A DNA stretch of 64,000 nucleotides from Diplolepis rosae (GCA_030998225.1 JAPYXD010000697.1:186001-250000), one strand, 5' to 3'. Counted from the stretch's first letter, positions 15,201-28,476 are shown. The notes: a model not told the origin generated them from the letters alone. A program made the numbers and translations.

Positions 15201-16499
15201 TGCTTGTCAAAGTATATGTGTCTCACAGTGTTTCACATATTGTCTTTTTCATCTTCATTAAACAGCAAATGAAAAGAAGAATTCAATCTTATCTCAATAG
15301 TATGAAGCATTTTAAGCGAAACTAGGACGATTGCAATTATTCGGTTTCAATATATATTTGAATAGTATTCATGATACCTGTCAGAAGTTTGGAGCATTAG
15401 TGATACAAGCGTTTTCGAAAATATCAAAAACCAATTGAAAAAAGTTACTCTTTATTCATGACTTTGGATAATACTTCCCTACTTTAAATTGAATGTCTAA
15501 ACAACCACTTGTACTTTCACAATTCCTTGAAATGGGTTTTTTTATTTAATTCTGAGTGATGGAACATACGTATATAAGCAATCCTGAAAGTGCTTATTAA
15601 AGTATATGTGTCTCACAGTGTTTCACATATTGTCTTTTTCATCTTCATTAAACTGCAATTGAATAGAAGAATTCGATCTTATCTCAATCGTTTGAAGCAT
15701 TGTAAGCGAAACTAGGACGATTGCAATTATTCCGTTTCAATATATATTTGAATAGTATTCATGATACCTGTCAGAAGTTTGGAGCATTAGTGATACAAGC
15801 GTTTTCGAAAATGTCAAAATCCATTGAAAAAAGTTACTCTTTATTCATGGCTTTGGATAATATTTCTCTACTTAAAATTGAATGTCTAAACAACCACTTG
15901 TACTTTCACAATTCCTTGAAATGGTTTTTTTTATTTCATTCTGAGTGATGGAACATACGTATTTAAGCAAGAACGAAAGTGCTTATTAATGTATATGTGT
16001 CTAACACAGTTTCACATATACTCTTTTTCAGCTTCATTAAGCTGCAATTGAAAAGAAGAATTTGATTTTATCTCAATCGTTTGAAGCCTTTTTAGCGAAA
16101 CTAGGACCATTGGAATTATTCCGTTTCAATAAGTTTTTTAATTGTATTCATGATACCTGTCAGAAGTTTGGAGCATTAGTGATACAAGTGTTTTCGAAAA
16201 TGTCAAAATCTATTAAAAAAGTTACTCTTTATTCATGACTTCGGATAATACTCCCCTACTTCAAATTGAATGTCTAAAACTACCACATGTACTTTCACAT
16301 TTTCTTGAAATGGGTTTTTTTAATTTAATTCTGAGTGATGGAACATACGTATATAAGCAATCCTGAAAGTGCTTATTAAAGTATATGTGTCTCACAGTGT
16401 TTCACATATTGTCTTTTTCATCTTCATTACACTGCAATTGAATAGAAGAATTCGATCTTATCTCAATCGTTTGAAGCATTTTAAGCGAAACTAGGACGA
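12215..16499 (+). repeat. satellite higher-order repeat, copy 1 (11 monomers)
   Basis: This 4285 bp block of 11 monomers is repeated immediately downstream. Diagnostic variants recur at an offset of 4284-4285 in the same order: the frames beginning at 12215, 12556, 12945, 13382, 13723, 15009 and 15721 match those at 16500, 16841, 17230, 17667, 18008, 19294 and 20005. Within the block, monomers differ from each other far more than the two blocks differ. That is the signature of a higher-order repeat unit made by recent unequal exchange. Confidence 0.9.
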
Positions 16500-19400
16500 T
16501 TGCAATTATTCCGTTTCAATATATATTTGAATAGTATTCATGATACCTGTCAGAAGTTTGGAGCATTAGTGATACGAGCGTTTTCGAAAATGTCAAAATC
16601 TATTGAAAAAAGTTACTCCTTATTTATGACATCGTATAGTACTTCTCTACTTAAAATTGAATGTCTAAACAACCACTTGTACTTTCACACTTCCTTGAAA
16701 TGGGTTTTTTAATTTCATTTTGAGTGATGGAACATACGTATTTAAGCAATAATGAAAGTGCTTATTAATGTATATGTGTCTAACACAGTTTCACATATAC
16801 TCTTTTTCAGCATCATTAAACTGCAATTGAAAAGAAGAATTTGATTTTATCTCAATCGTTTGAAGCCCTTTTAGCTAAACTAGGACCATTGGAATTATTC
16901 GGTTTCAACAATTTTATGAATAGTATTCATGGTACCTGTCAGAACTCTGGAGCTTTTATGATACTAACATTTTCGAAAATGTCAAAATCTATTGAAAAAA
17001 GTTACTCCTTATTTATGACATCGTATAGTACTTCTCTACTTAAAATTGAATGTCTAAACAACCACTTGTACTTTCACACTTCCTTGAAATGGGTTTTTTA
17101 ATTTCATTTTGAGTGATGGAACATACGTATTTAAGCAATAATGAAAGTGCTTATTAATGTATATGTGTCTAACACAGTTTCACATATACTCTTTTTCAGC
17201 ATCATTAAACTGCAATTGAAAAGAAGAATTTGATTTTATCTCAATCGTTTGAAGCCCTTTTAGCTAAACTAGGACCATTGGAATTATTCGGTTTCAATAA
17301 TTTTTTTAATTGTATTCATGGTACCTGTCAGAACTCTGGAGCTTTTATGATACTAACATTTTCGAAAATGTCAAAATCTATTGAAAAAAGTTACTCTTTA
17401 TTCATGACTTCGGATAATACTCCCCTACTTCAAATTGAATGTCTAAAACTACCACCTGTACTTTCACATTTTCTTGAAATGGGTTTTTTAATTTCATTTT
17501 GAGTGATGGAACATACGTATTTAAGCAATAATGAAAGTGCTTATTAATGTATATGTGTCTCACAGTGTTTCACATATTGTATTTTCATCTTCATTAAACT
17601 GCAATTGAATAGAAAAATTCGATCTTATCTCAATCGTTTGAAGCATTTTAAGCGAAACTAGGACGATTGCAATTATTCCGTTTCGATATATATTTGAATA
17701 GTATTCATGATACCTGTCAGAAGTTTGGAGCATTAGTGATACGAGCGTTTTCGAAAATGTCAAAATCCATTGAAAAAAGTTACTCTTTATTCATGACTTT
17801 GGATAATACTTCTCTACTTAAAATTGAATGTCTAAACAACCACTTGTACTTTCACATTTCCTTGAAATGGGTTTTTTAATTTCATTTTGAGTGATGGAAA
17901 ATACGTATTTAAGCAATAATGAAAGTGCTTATTAATGTATATGTGTCTAACACAGTTTCACATATACTCTTTTTCGTCTTCATTAAACTGCAATTGTAAA
18001 GAGGAATTTGATTTTATCTCAATCGTTTGAAGCCTTTTTAGCGAAACTAGGACCATTGGAATTATTCGGTTTCAATAATTTTTTTAATTGTATTCATGGT
18101 ACCTGTCAGAAGTTTGGAGCATTAGTATTACAAGCGTTTTCGAAAATGTCAAAATCTATTGAAAAAAGTTACTCTTTATTCATCACTTCGGATAATACTC
18201 CCCTACTTCAAATTGAATGTCAAAAACTACCACTTGTACTTTCACATTTTCTTGAAATGGGTTTTTTTAATATAATTCTGAGTGATGGGACATACCTATA
18301 TAAGCAATCCCGAAAGTGCTTGTAAAGTATATGTGTTTCACAGTGTTTCACATATTGTCTTTTTCATCTTCATTAAACAGCAAATGAAAAGAAGAATTCA
18401 ATCTTATCTCAATAGTATGAAGCATTTTAAGCGAAACTAGGACGATTGCAATTATTCGGTTTCAATATATATTTGAATAGTATTCATGATACCTGTCAGA
18501 AGTTTGGAGCATTAGTGATACAAGCGTTTTCGAAAATATCAAAATCCATTGAAAAAAGTTACTCTTTATTCATCACTTCGGATAATACTCCCCTACTTCA
18601 AATTGAATGTCTAAACTACCACTTGTACTTTCACATTTTCTTGAAATGGGTTTTTTTAATTTCATTCTGAGTGATGGGACATACGTAAATAAGCAATCCT
18701 GAAAGTGCTTATTAAAGTATATGTGTCTCACAGTGTTTCACATATTGTCTGTTTCATCTTCATTAAACTGCAATTGAATAGAAGAATTCGATCTTATCTC
18801 AATCGTTTGAAGCATTGTAAGCGAAACTAGGACGATTGCAATTATTCGGTTTCAATATATATTTGAATAGTATTCATGATACCTGTCAGAAGTTTGGAGC
18901 ATTAGTGATACAAGCGTTTTCGAAAATATCAAAAACCAATTGAAAAAAGTTACTCTTTATTCATGGCTTTGGATAATATTTCTCTACTTAAAATTGAATG
19001 TCTAAACAACCACTTGTACTTTCACAATTCCTTGAAATGGGTTTTTTTATTTCATTCTGAGTGATGGAACATACGTATATAAGCAATCCTGAAAGTGCTT
19101 ATTAAAGTATATGTGTCTAACACAGTTTCACATATACTCTTTTTCGTCTTCATTAAACTGCAATTGTAAAGAGGAATTTGATTTTATCTCAATCGTTTGA
19201 AGCCTTTTTAGCGAAACTAGGACCATTGGAATTATTCGGTTTCAATAAGTTTTTAATTGTATTCATGATACCTGACAGAAGTTTGGAGTATTAGTGATAC
19301 AAGCGTTTTCGAAAATGTCAAAATCTATTGAAAAAAGTTACTCCTTATTCATGACTTCGGATAATACTCCCCTACTTCAAATTGAATGTCAAAAACTACC

Positions 19401-20784
19401 ACTTGTACTTTCACATTTTCTTGAAATGGGTTTTTTTAATTTAATTCTGAGTGATGGGACATACCTATTTAAGCAATCCCGAAAGTGCTTGTCAAAGTAT
19501 ATGTGTCTCACAGTGTTTCACATATTGTCTTTTTCATCTTCATTAAACTGCAAATGAAAAGAAGAATTCAATCTTATCTCAATAGTATGAAGCATTTTAA
19601 GCGAAACTAGGACGATTGCAATTATTCGGTTTCAATATATATTTGAATAGTATTCATGATACCTGTCAGAAGTTTGGAGCATTAGTGATACAAGCGTTTT
19701 CGAAAATGTCAAAATCCATTGAAAAAAGTTACTCTTTATTCATGACTTTGGATAATACTTCCCTACTTTAAATTGAATGTCTAAACAACCACTTGTACTT
19801 TCACAATTCCTTGAAATGGGTTTTTTTATTTCATTCTGAGTGATGGAACATACGTATATAAGCAATCCTGAAAGTGCTTATTAAAGTATATGTGTCTCAC
19901 AGTGTTTCACATATTGTCTTTTTCATCTTCATTAAACTGCAATTGAATAGAAGAATTCGATCTTATCTCAATCGTTTGAAGCATTGTAAGCGAAACTAGG
20001 ACGATTGCAATTATTCCGTTTCAATATATATTTGAATAGTATTCATGATACCTGTCAGAAGTTTGGAGCATTAGTGATACAAGCGTTTTCGAAAATGTCA
20101 AAATCCATTGAAAAAAGTTACTCTTTATTCATGGCTTTGGATAATATTTCTCTACTTAAAATTGAATGTCTAATCAACCACTTGTACTTTCACAATTCCT
20201 TGAAATGGTTTTTTTTATTTCATTCTGAGTGATGGAACATACGTATTTAAGCAAGAACGAAAGTGCTTATTAATGTATATGTGTCTAACACAGTTTCACA
20301 TATACTCTTTTTCAGCTTCATTAAGCTGCAATTGAAAAGAAGAATTTGATTTTATCTCAATCGTTTGAAGCCTTTTTAGCGAAACTAGGACCATTGGAAT
20401 TATTCCGTTTCAATAAGTTTTTTAATTGTATTCATGATACCTGTCAGAAGTTTGGAGCATTAGTGATACAAGTGTTTTCGAAAATGTCAAAATCTATTAA
20501 AAAAGTTACTCTTTATTCATGACTTCGGATAATACTCCCCTACTTCAAATTGAATGTCTAAAACTACCACATGTACTTTCACATTTTCTTGAAATGGGTT
20601 TTATTAATTTAATTATGAGTGATGGAACATACGTATATAAGCAATCCTGAACGCGCTTATTAAAGTATATGTGTCTCACAGTGTTTCACATATTGTCTTT
20701 TTCATCTTCATTAAACTGCAATTGAATTAGAAGAATTCGATCTTATCTCAATCGTTTGAAGCATTTTAAGCGAAACTAGGACGA
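16500..20784 (+). repeat. satellite higher-order repeat, copy 2 (11 monomers)
   Basis: Second copy of the 11-monomer block. It carries a few private changes, for instance tattcatcacttcgg for tattcatgacttcgg near 18180, and a rearranged monomer near 18915 with the aaaaaccaattg variant. A third copy would start at 20785. Only its first monomer resembles the pattern before the array turns to older, divergent monomers. Confidence 0.88.
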
Positions 20785-23144
20785 TTGCTTTTATTCCGTT
20801 TCAATATTTATTTGAATATTATTCATGATACCTGTCAGAAGTTTGGAGCATTAGTGATACAAGCGTTTTCGAAAATGTCAAAATCTATTGACAAAAGTTA
20901 CTCTTTATTCATGACTTCGGATAATACTCCCCTACTTCAAATTGAATGTCTAAAACTACCACATGTACTTTCACATTTTCTTGATATGGGTTTTTTTAAT
21001 TTAATTCTGAGTGATGGAACATACGTATATAAGCAATCCTGAAAGTGCTTATTAAAGTATATGTGTCTAACACAGTTTCACATATACTCTTTATCATCTT
21101 CATTAAACTGCAAATGAAAAGAAGATTTCGATCTTATCTCAATCGTTTGAAGCATTTTAAGCGAAACTAGGACGATTGCATTTATTCCGTTTCAATATTT
21201 ACTTGAATAGTATTCATGATACCTGTCAGAAATATGTAGCATTAGTGATACAAGCGTTTTCGAAAATGTCAAAATCTATTGACAAAAGTTACTCTTTATT
21301 CATGACTTCGGATAATACTCCCCTACTTCAATTTGAATGTCTAAAACTACCACATGTACTTTCACATTTTCTGGAAATGGGTTTTTTTAATTTAATTCTG
21401 AGTGATGGAACATACGTATATAAGCAATCCTGAAAGTGCTTATTAAAGTATATGTGTCTCACAGTGTTTCACATATTGTCTTTTTCATCTTCATTAAACT
21501 GCAAATGAAAAGAAGAATTCGATCTTATCTCAATCGTATGAAGCATTTTAAGCGAAACTAGGACGATTGCAATTTTTCATCTCTAATTATTTTTTGAATA
21601 GTATTCATGATACCTGTCAGAAGTATTTTAAATTAGTGATACAAGTGTTTTCGAAAATGTCAAAATCTATTGAAAAAAGTTATCTTTATTCATGACTTCG
21701 GATATTACTCCCCTACTTCAAATTGAATGTCTAAATCTACCACTTGTATTTTCACATTTTCTTGAAATGGGTTTTTTTAATTTAATTCTGAGTGATGGAA
21801 CATACGTATATAAGCAATCCTGAAAGTGCTTATTAAAGTATATGTGTCTCACAGTGTTTCACATATTGTCTTTTTCATCTTCATTAAACTGCAATTGAAA
21901 AGAAGAATTTGATTTTATCTCAATCGTTTAAAGCCTTTTTAGCGAAACTAGGACCATTGGAATTATTCGGTTTCAATAATTTTTTTAATTGTATTCATGG
22001 TACCTGTCAGAACTCTGGAGCTTTTATGATACTAACATTTTCGAAAATTTCAAAATCTATTGAAAAAGTTACTCTTTATTCATGACTTCGGATAATACTT
22101 CCCTACTGCAAATTGAATGTCTAAAACTACCACTTGTACTTTCACATTTCCTTCAAATGGGTTTTTTAATTTCAATCTGAGTGATGGAACATACGTATAT
22201 AAGCAATCCTGAAAGTGCTTATTAGAGTTTATGTGTCTCACAGTGTTTCACATATTGTCTGTTTCATCTTCATTAAACTGCAAATGAAGTGAAGAATTTG
22301 ATCTTATCTCAATCGTTTGAAGCATTTTAAGCGAAACTAGGACGATTGCAATTTTTCATCTCTAATTATTTTTTGAATAGTATTCATGATACCTGTCAGA
22401 AGTATTTTAAATTAGCGATACTAGTGTTTTCGAAAATGTTAAAATCTATTGGATAAAGTTATCTTTATTCATGACTTCGGATAATACTTCCCTACTTCAA
22501 ATTGAATGTCTAAAACTACCACTTGTACTTTCACATTTTCTTGAAATGGTTTTTTTAATTTAATTCTGAGTGATGGAACATACCTATTTAAGCAATCCCG
22601 AAAGTGCTTGTTAAAGTATATGTGTCTCACAGTGTTTCACATATTGTCTTTTTCATCTTCATTACACTGCAATTGAATAGATGAATTCGATTTTATCTTA
22701 ATCGTTTGAAGCCCTTTTAGCGGAACTAGGACCATTGGAATTATTCGGTTTCAATAATTTTTTTAATTGTATTCATGGTACCTGTCAGAACTCTGGAGCT
22801 TTTATGATACTAACATTTTCGAAAATTTCAAAATCTATTGAAAAAGTTACTCTTTATTCATGAATTCGGATAATACTTCCCTGCTTCAAATTGAATATCT
22901 AAAAACAACCACTTGTACTTTAACATTTTCTTGAAATGGTTTTTTTAAATTTAATTCTGAGTGATGGAACATACGTATATAAGCAATCCTGAAAGTGCTT
23001 ATTAAAGTATATGTGTCTAACACAGTTTCACATATACTCTTTTTCATCTTCATTAAATTGCAAATGAAAAGAAGAATTTGATTTTATCTCAATCGTTTGA
23101 AGCCTTTTTAGCGAAACTAGGACCATTGGAATTATTCGGTTTCA

Positions 23145-23547
23145 ATAATTTTTTGAATAGTATTCATCTCTGGAGCTTTTATGAAACTAGCAGACGAAAT
23201 AGTCTTATTCCAATCGCGCAACCTTATTTTAAATGAAACTAGGACCATCGGAGTTTTTCATCTCCAATTATTTTTTGAATAGTATTCAACTCTGGAGCTT
23301 TTATGATACTAACATTTTCGAAAATGTCGAAATCTATTGGTAAAGTTACTCTTTATTCATGAATTCGGATAATACTTCCCTACTTCAAATTGAATGTCTA
23401 ATACAACCACTTGTACTTTCACATTTTCTTGAAATGGGTTTTTTAATTTCAATCTGAGTGATTGAACATACGTATTTATGCAATACTAAAAGAGCTTATT
23501 ATTTTATATGAGTCATTCACCGTTTCACATATACTCTCTTTCATCTT
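23145..23547 (+). repeat. decayed edge of the satellite array
   Basis: The last monomers are shortened and scrambled: the tagtattcat and ctctggagctttt blocks occur twice within 150 bases (23158-23305), and the normal ggtacctgtcagaa segment is missing. Divergence rising toward an array edge is what weaker homogenisation at array ends predicts. Confidence 0.8.
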
Positions 23548-26090
23548 TGTAACGTCCTGCGTCCGTCTTTTACTTTTGTTATTATTATTAATTTTTATTA
23601 ACCTGTAATAAGTAAATTTATAATATTCCATTTCATATTTTTCTCCAAGGTCTTACTCATAAAAATGTAAATATTTTAAACGCAATCTCTTCTCTAAAGA
23701 TTGTATGAATTCAAAAACCTTTTTGAAAATATGCAGCTGCGTAAATATAAAGATTTGAATTTTCTTAGCAATCGGTAAAAGTAATAAAACTTGCACTTTG
23801 AAACTTTGACCAAAAGATACAGCCCACAATCGTATTCCTTTTAGATATTTCTGTTTGCTATCCTCTAATAAATAAATGCATAGAACTGCATAGAGCCATA
23901 GCATTATATAGCTTAGCGATTAGCCATTTCCAGAATTATCGTAAATAGCTGAGGCTAATGGTCAAAAGGGCCCGCGCTTGTACCACGCCCAAGTAAATAC
24001 AAACAAAGCACATTGTATTTACTGCGCTTAGAAAATAGAATAGGCTATATATAATAGATAATAAAAATACTCAATTAATAAGAATGTTAAAATATTAAGA
24101 ATTTAGTTTTAAATTAATATTATTTATTTTTATATTATTTCAGTATACTATGAATAAAAAATAAAAATAAATTATTATATTAGTTAATAATAGGAACAGT
24201 AATTTTAATCTAATTTTTATGCAAAACGATATTTCAAAACTATTTGATTGTAACTATAAACCAATAGCAATTTATCGAAGATTTTAATAATTAGGAATCT
24301 ACTTTATTAACGAATAAATTTATGAGAATTCAGTTCTGAAGTTAAAATACTAATTAAAATTTACTAAATGATATCCTTACACTCTTTTATTCAATTCTAA
24401 AAAAAGTTAAAGTATTAATTTACATGATATGTATTTGAATTTATACACAACATATTTCAACAGTAAATTTTTAAACATTACTATTTTACCTTCACAAAAA
24501 TATATATTTCCAATCTTTATAAACATATTTTTAAGTTCATAAATTCTAAAAACTAAACTTATTTGCAAAAGTTTTAATTCAATTTTCAAATAACGTCAGA
24601 ATACATATGAGCATAAGCTAAATACTAGAAAAATTAACAATTTAAGTTAATTGAAATACTGTTATTAAAGAATTGAAATAATGACATGTTCTGTTTTACC
24701 GACAAAATTTCATATTCGAATATGTATTTTATAAATAACTTTACATATATTTTCCAAATGAACAAACTCAGCTTCGAATATGTAAATCTTTACACTTATT
24801 TTTACAAATAAGAAGTTTATATAAAAATGAAAAATCACAAACTTTCAGAATTACCTTTTTATATTTTATCAAATAAATTCACAAAAGAAAACTTATATTA
24901 AACTTACCCTTTTAAATTAATAATTTTGTATGTTTAAACAACATATTAGATGTTTAGTTTTAATTTTATGATGTTTATGTTTATTCATAAAACTAATTAC
25001 AGAACAAAAATTGATCTTATGTATTAATGATTCTTTTGAATTTTGAAGAGAGGAATAGTCAGTCTAATGTAAATTATCGAGTTTTTAAGTTAAAATTAGA
25101 TATAAATGAATTATATTGTAATTTAACTTTTCAATTATTTAAACTTAACAAAATCTGTAAACATAATTATTTAAATAATTAATTTATAACACATTTTATT
25201 TAAGAATATACAAATGTCCCCATCTTTTGGAAGGTGACTGAACTTGGAGAAAACTTGGTACGGCCCACAAGGCCCGGAAAACTTGCAACGCCCCTAGATT
25301 TTCACACTAAGGGAAGTCTGGGCGTAACTAGGCTTGCCTAAATAGGCCAATAGAAAGCCAGGATAGCTACCCCCAGACTTTTCCTAAATTTGAAATATGT
25401 TGAGGGAAGCGGGGTGCTGCACATAAAACTAACTGCAGACAAAATTTTCATCAGTTCTTGTCCCTGCATTCAAATGTCTAAAAAAAAGCGAAAATTTTTC
25501 TAAGTATTAAAATCGGGAAATTAAAACATAAAACTAAACTTTCAGTAAAACTCCCTCGTCGGTTGGAGTCTGTTATTTTTCAACAAAATTTAAAATAAAT
25601 CACCGAGGAACCAAGTTTTATTCAGGACCAGTTATCTACCAAGGATTAATAATCAGGACTTCAAGAAATATTAATAAAAAGTAAGTTAAAATTTCAATTA
25701 CTGTGTCTTTCTAAATTCCTTCTACCCTGTTTTTTTTAATATAATTTTATTCATACAAATGTTTGATTAGTGGTAATCACCCCAGTACTAGCAATTGTAT
25801 AAATTTGTTTTTCTTCCATTCCTAATCCCTGAATCAAAGACAAGTGGCGTGCTCCCTTTTACGGAAATAGTACGACTTGTCTAAAATTCGCATGTCTTTT
25901 CCCATTTTTCATTTTATTTTATTTTTTCTTGATATTTAATTTGGTCGAGAAATTATTAAGAACAGTAGTCCCGGGTTATTGGAATTAATTTTCCAGACCC
26001 GAAACTACTAAAATTATTATATTCTCTTCAAGAATATAATAATACAATTATTTAATTAAATCTTTCTCTTATGTGTCTCAAGACGTCACA
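23548..26090 (+). mobile_element. LTR-like insertion inside the satellite
   Basis: A 2.5 kb AT-rich stretch without coding signal interrupts the satellite. It starts TGTAACGTC and one possible end reads GACGTCACA, giving near-perfect inverted ends of LTR type and a possible 4-bp target duplication TCTT (23544-23547 and 26091-26094). The part from about 25200 to 26050 is repeated, diverged, at 59520-60040, where it follows a glycoprotein gene as a 3' LTR would. Two other LTR-like pieces in the window start TGTCACGTC and TGTGACGTT. I read this as a solo LTR. The right border is uncertain: tatgtgtctca at about 26070 could already be decayed satellite. Confidence 0.55.
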
Positions 26091-26920
26091 TCTTCATTAA
26101 ACTGCAAATGAAAAGACGAAATTGATTTTATTCCAATCGTGTAACGAATTTTAAGTGAAACTTGGACCATCGCAATTTTTCATCTCTAATTATTTTTCGA
26201 ATAGTAGTCATGATACCTGTCAGAACTCTGGAGCTTTTATGATACTAAAATTTCCGAAAATGTCAAAATCTATTGAAAAAAGTTACTCTTTATTCATGAC
26301 TTCGGATAGTACTTCCCTACTTCAAATTGAATGTCTAAAACAACCACTTGTACTTTCACATTTTCTTGAAATGGGTTTTTTAATTTCAATCTGAGTGATG
26401 GAACATACGTATATAAGCAATCCTGAAAGTGCTTATTAGAGTTTATGTGTCTCACAGTGTTTCACATATTGTCTGTTTCATCTTCATTAAACTGCAAATG
26501 AAGTGAAGAATTTGATCTTATCTCAATCGTTTGAAGCATTTTAAGCGAAACTAGGACGATTGCAATTTTTCATCTCTAATTATTTTTTGAATAGTATTCA
26601 TGATACCTGTCAGAAGTATTTTAAATTAGCGATACTAGTGTTTTCGAAAATGTTAAAATCTATTGGATAAAGTTACTCTGTATTCATGAATTCGTCTAAT
26701 TCTTACCTACTTCAAATTTAATGTCTAAAACTACCACTTGTACTTTCACATTTTCTTGAAATGGGTTTTTTTCTTTTCATTCTGAGTGATGGAACATACG
26801 TATTTAAGCAATCCTGAAAGCCCTTATTAAAGTATATTTTTCTTACGTAGTTTCACATATACTCTTTTTCATCTTCATTAAACTGCAAATGAAAAGGCGA
26901 ATTTGATCTTATTCCAATGC
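26071..26920 (+). repeat. satellite remnant beyond the LTR insert
   Basis: About two diverged monomers continue after the insert. The one at about 26390-26672 is almost identical to the array monomer at about 22175-22468, including the rare variants aaatgaagtgaagaatttg and agtattttaaattagcgatactag. The two copies therefore share a recent origin. The satellite stops sharply at 26920 against GC-rich sequence. Confidence 0.93.
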
Positions 26921-27352
26921 GATCCACCCCTCCTAGAAGCTGTAGGACCTTGTCGTTGGTGGAGCGCCTTAGCGCACGGTCCGGGGGCCGCGGCGATCCC
27001 TGATCCTGTCGGTTCGGGTGTAGGATCCCATTAAACGGGCTCTCCTGAATGAATGCGGGACCCCCACAAATGGAAGTCCTGGAGTGAATGGAGGACCCCT
27101 ATACACGGGCTCTCCTCGTGTGGATGTGTAGTGTCGGGGGCCGTCCCGGTCCCTGGCTCGCGTTGCTACCAAGAAACGGCTCCCCCTATGCCAGGGTGTG
27201 CGCAACCGTGCCCATTGGCTCTCTTGGCACCCGGTGTAAGACAGGGTGCCTCGGGTGCACCGGGCGACCTTCCCAAGTACTTAGCCTTAACCCTGCAAGC
27301 GGGGCTCTGCAGGGTCGGTCCTTATGATTCCCTAGCTTCTCATTGGACTAAA
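26921..27352 (+). other. GC-rich 5' leader of a non-LTR retrotransposon
   Basis: Composition switches abruptly from AT-rich satellite to GC-rich DNA. The motif acgggctctcct occurs twice (about 27035 and 27104) in a degenerate direct repeat, a common feature of LINE 5' untranslated regions. It leads into the ORF1-like frame at 27353. The assignment rests on that position. Confidence 0.5.
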
Positions 27353-28109
27353 ATGGAACCCTTTACAAATAAACGAAAAAACAGCAAGGTGAAGGAGGCG
27401 GGAGCTGGGGTGGATGCGCAGCTGGGCTTGCAAAGAACTAGCACAAATTCACCCCTACAAACCGCCCTTGAGGAATCACAGGTGCTGACGATGGCTGCTG
27501 TTCCTGGCTTTTCGGAGTCGGTTACTAATGTGGTACCTCAGCAGATTGCGATGGAAGTGGGTGCAAACCGGCAGGTAACTGCTGGGACATCCTCTGATAG
27601 AAAGTGACTTACCGGGTCTTAGAAGAGGAAGCTGCGGCGGCAGGCACTTCGCCCTAAGGAAGCGGCTTGTTGCGCCGCAGCTCTTCAGTCTCCTGTGGTG
27701 AGTACAGTGGCCCCCAAGAGACAAAAGGACTCTAAGGACACTATCCCGCAAGGGATGAGGAGTCCGAAGAGGCTCAAGCCGGCGCGCCAGTCGACGACGG
27801 ACACAGAGTTGGCAGGCGTGGGTCTTTCTGCTGCTCAGAGAACCAACCCTCTGACGGTGGTAGTGGCGGACTTCGGTAACCCGGAGTCAGTCCTGTCACC
27901 AGAGCAGTTCTAACTCTTTACGGAGGCCACGTTGCAAGCCCTGGACAAAGAACCGTCCAGCAACTGGCCGAGATTTGAGACCTCCTTTTGCAGGGGAGGT
28001 GTATTTATTTTCGTGGCGTCAAACCCAGAGGCCAAAGCATGGCTAACTAAACCGGTGGCCGAGCTCAGGCCCTGGGAAGGCGCCAGCCTGGAAGTAGGCG
28101 GGGATTGTT
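27353..28109 (+). pseudogene. LINE ORF1-like protein with C-terminal DUF4780-like domain, broken
   Basis: One reading frame starting ATG GAA CCC at 27353 can be followed to about 28109 through in-frame stops at 27605 (TGA), 27629 (TAG) and 27911 (TAA). The N-terminal part is basic and low-complexity. The C-terminal part from about 27850 has the look of DUF4780: a hydrophobic strand VVVADFG, then PRFE followed by a conserved basic-to-glycine turn, then KAWLTKPV and LRPWEGA. In insects DUF4780 proteins are often ORF1 products of R1-type LINEs, and an R1-type pol lies at 62.8 kb. The body is cut at 28109 by the start of an unrelated inverted repeat. With three stops it cannot be functional. Confidence 0.6.
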
Positions 28110-28411
28110 TATCCTGCATTTTATTTTCAATTTGTTAAATGTCGTTTTTATTACCAGCAGGAAACATGCTTAAATCTTTATCTTTGTTTAAAAAGCTTAT
28201 TGGTAACTCCAACAGCTCGTTAGAAATGTTCAGTACCAAAGTTTGTGGTATTCCCACTAAACAGTAAAAGAAAAAATAAATGAAATAAATGTCCGATTTA
28301 AAATAGTCCTATATGGAATCAAATTACTCGTAGATTAAAAATACTTGTACTTGCAATTATTTACCTACAATCAAGTAATTCCTTTTCTGAGTCGCGAAAT
28401 ATTTCATGTGT
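28110..28411 (-). repeat. left arm of a large inverted duplication (partial gene copy)
   Basis: Read on the minus strand, this segment matches 30110-30300 and 30560-30676 in order: aaggagttacttgattg, the tactgtttagtggg block, then the coding piece gagctgttggagttacc and aagatttaagcatgtttcc. It lacks the about 260 bases at 30300-30559, which include a foldback element. It is therefore an inverted, partly deleted copy of the upstream part and one exon of the DUF4806-like gene. Confidence 0.88.
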
Positions 28412-28476
28412 TGAAAAAAAAATTGATTATATTGCGGTGTACAAGCTTTTTTAATTAAGAGATAGATATACAATAA

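Larger units (their letters stand above)
1..23547 (+). repeat. satellite DNA array, ~389-390 bp monomer
   Basis: About 60 head-to-tail copies of one AT-rich monomer fill this stretch. Landmarks recur every 389-390 bases, for example ttcgaaaatgtcaaaat, ggtacctgtcagaactctgg and gagtgatggaacatacgta. Two monomer flavours are mixed: one with gacatcgcatagtacttc followed by aacaaccacttg, the other with gacttcggataatac followed by aaactaccac. The array is already running at base 1, so its left end is outside the window. Each monomer has an open + frame of 60-105 codons. These frames mostly begin at TTG and vary in length as neighbouring stops drift, so I do not treat them as genes. Such arrays are typical of centromeric or pericentromeric heterochromatin; that location is inference. 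Confidence 0.97.

Noticed and set aside
12117..17763. Minus-strand frames at 12117-12311, 13275-13478 and 17560-17763
   Set aside because: Antisense of satellite monomers, the last two being higher-order repeat copies of each other.
309..21433. Dozens of 60-105 codon frames in the satellite as protein genes
   Set aside because: They are the same monomer frame repeated, typically begin at TTG, and change ends with small indels; no splice sites or start contexts support translation.
1..23547. CRISPR array
   Set aside because: Regular spacing but the whole 390 bp unit is repeated; there are no short repeats with unique spacers, and the context is eukaryotic.
1..23547. CENP-B box in the satellite
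   Set aside because: No match to the YTTCG....A..CGGG core was seen in the monomers.
26969..27327. Overlapping frames 26969-27205 (minus) and 27088-27327 (plus) as genes
   Set aside because: GC-rich leader DNA gives long chance frames; the DUF4780-like frame runs elsewhere.
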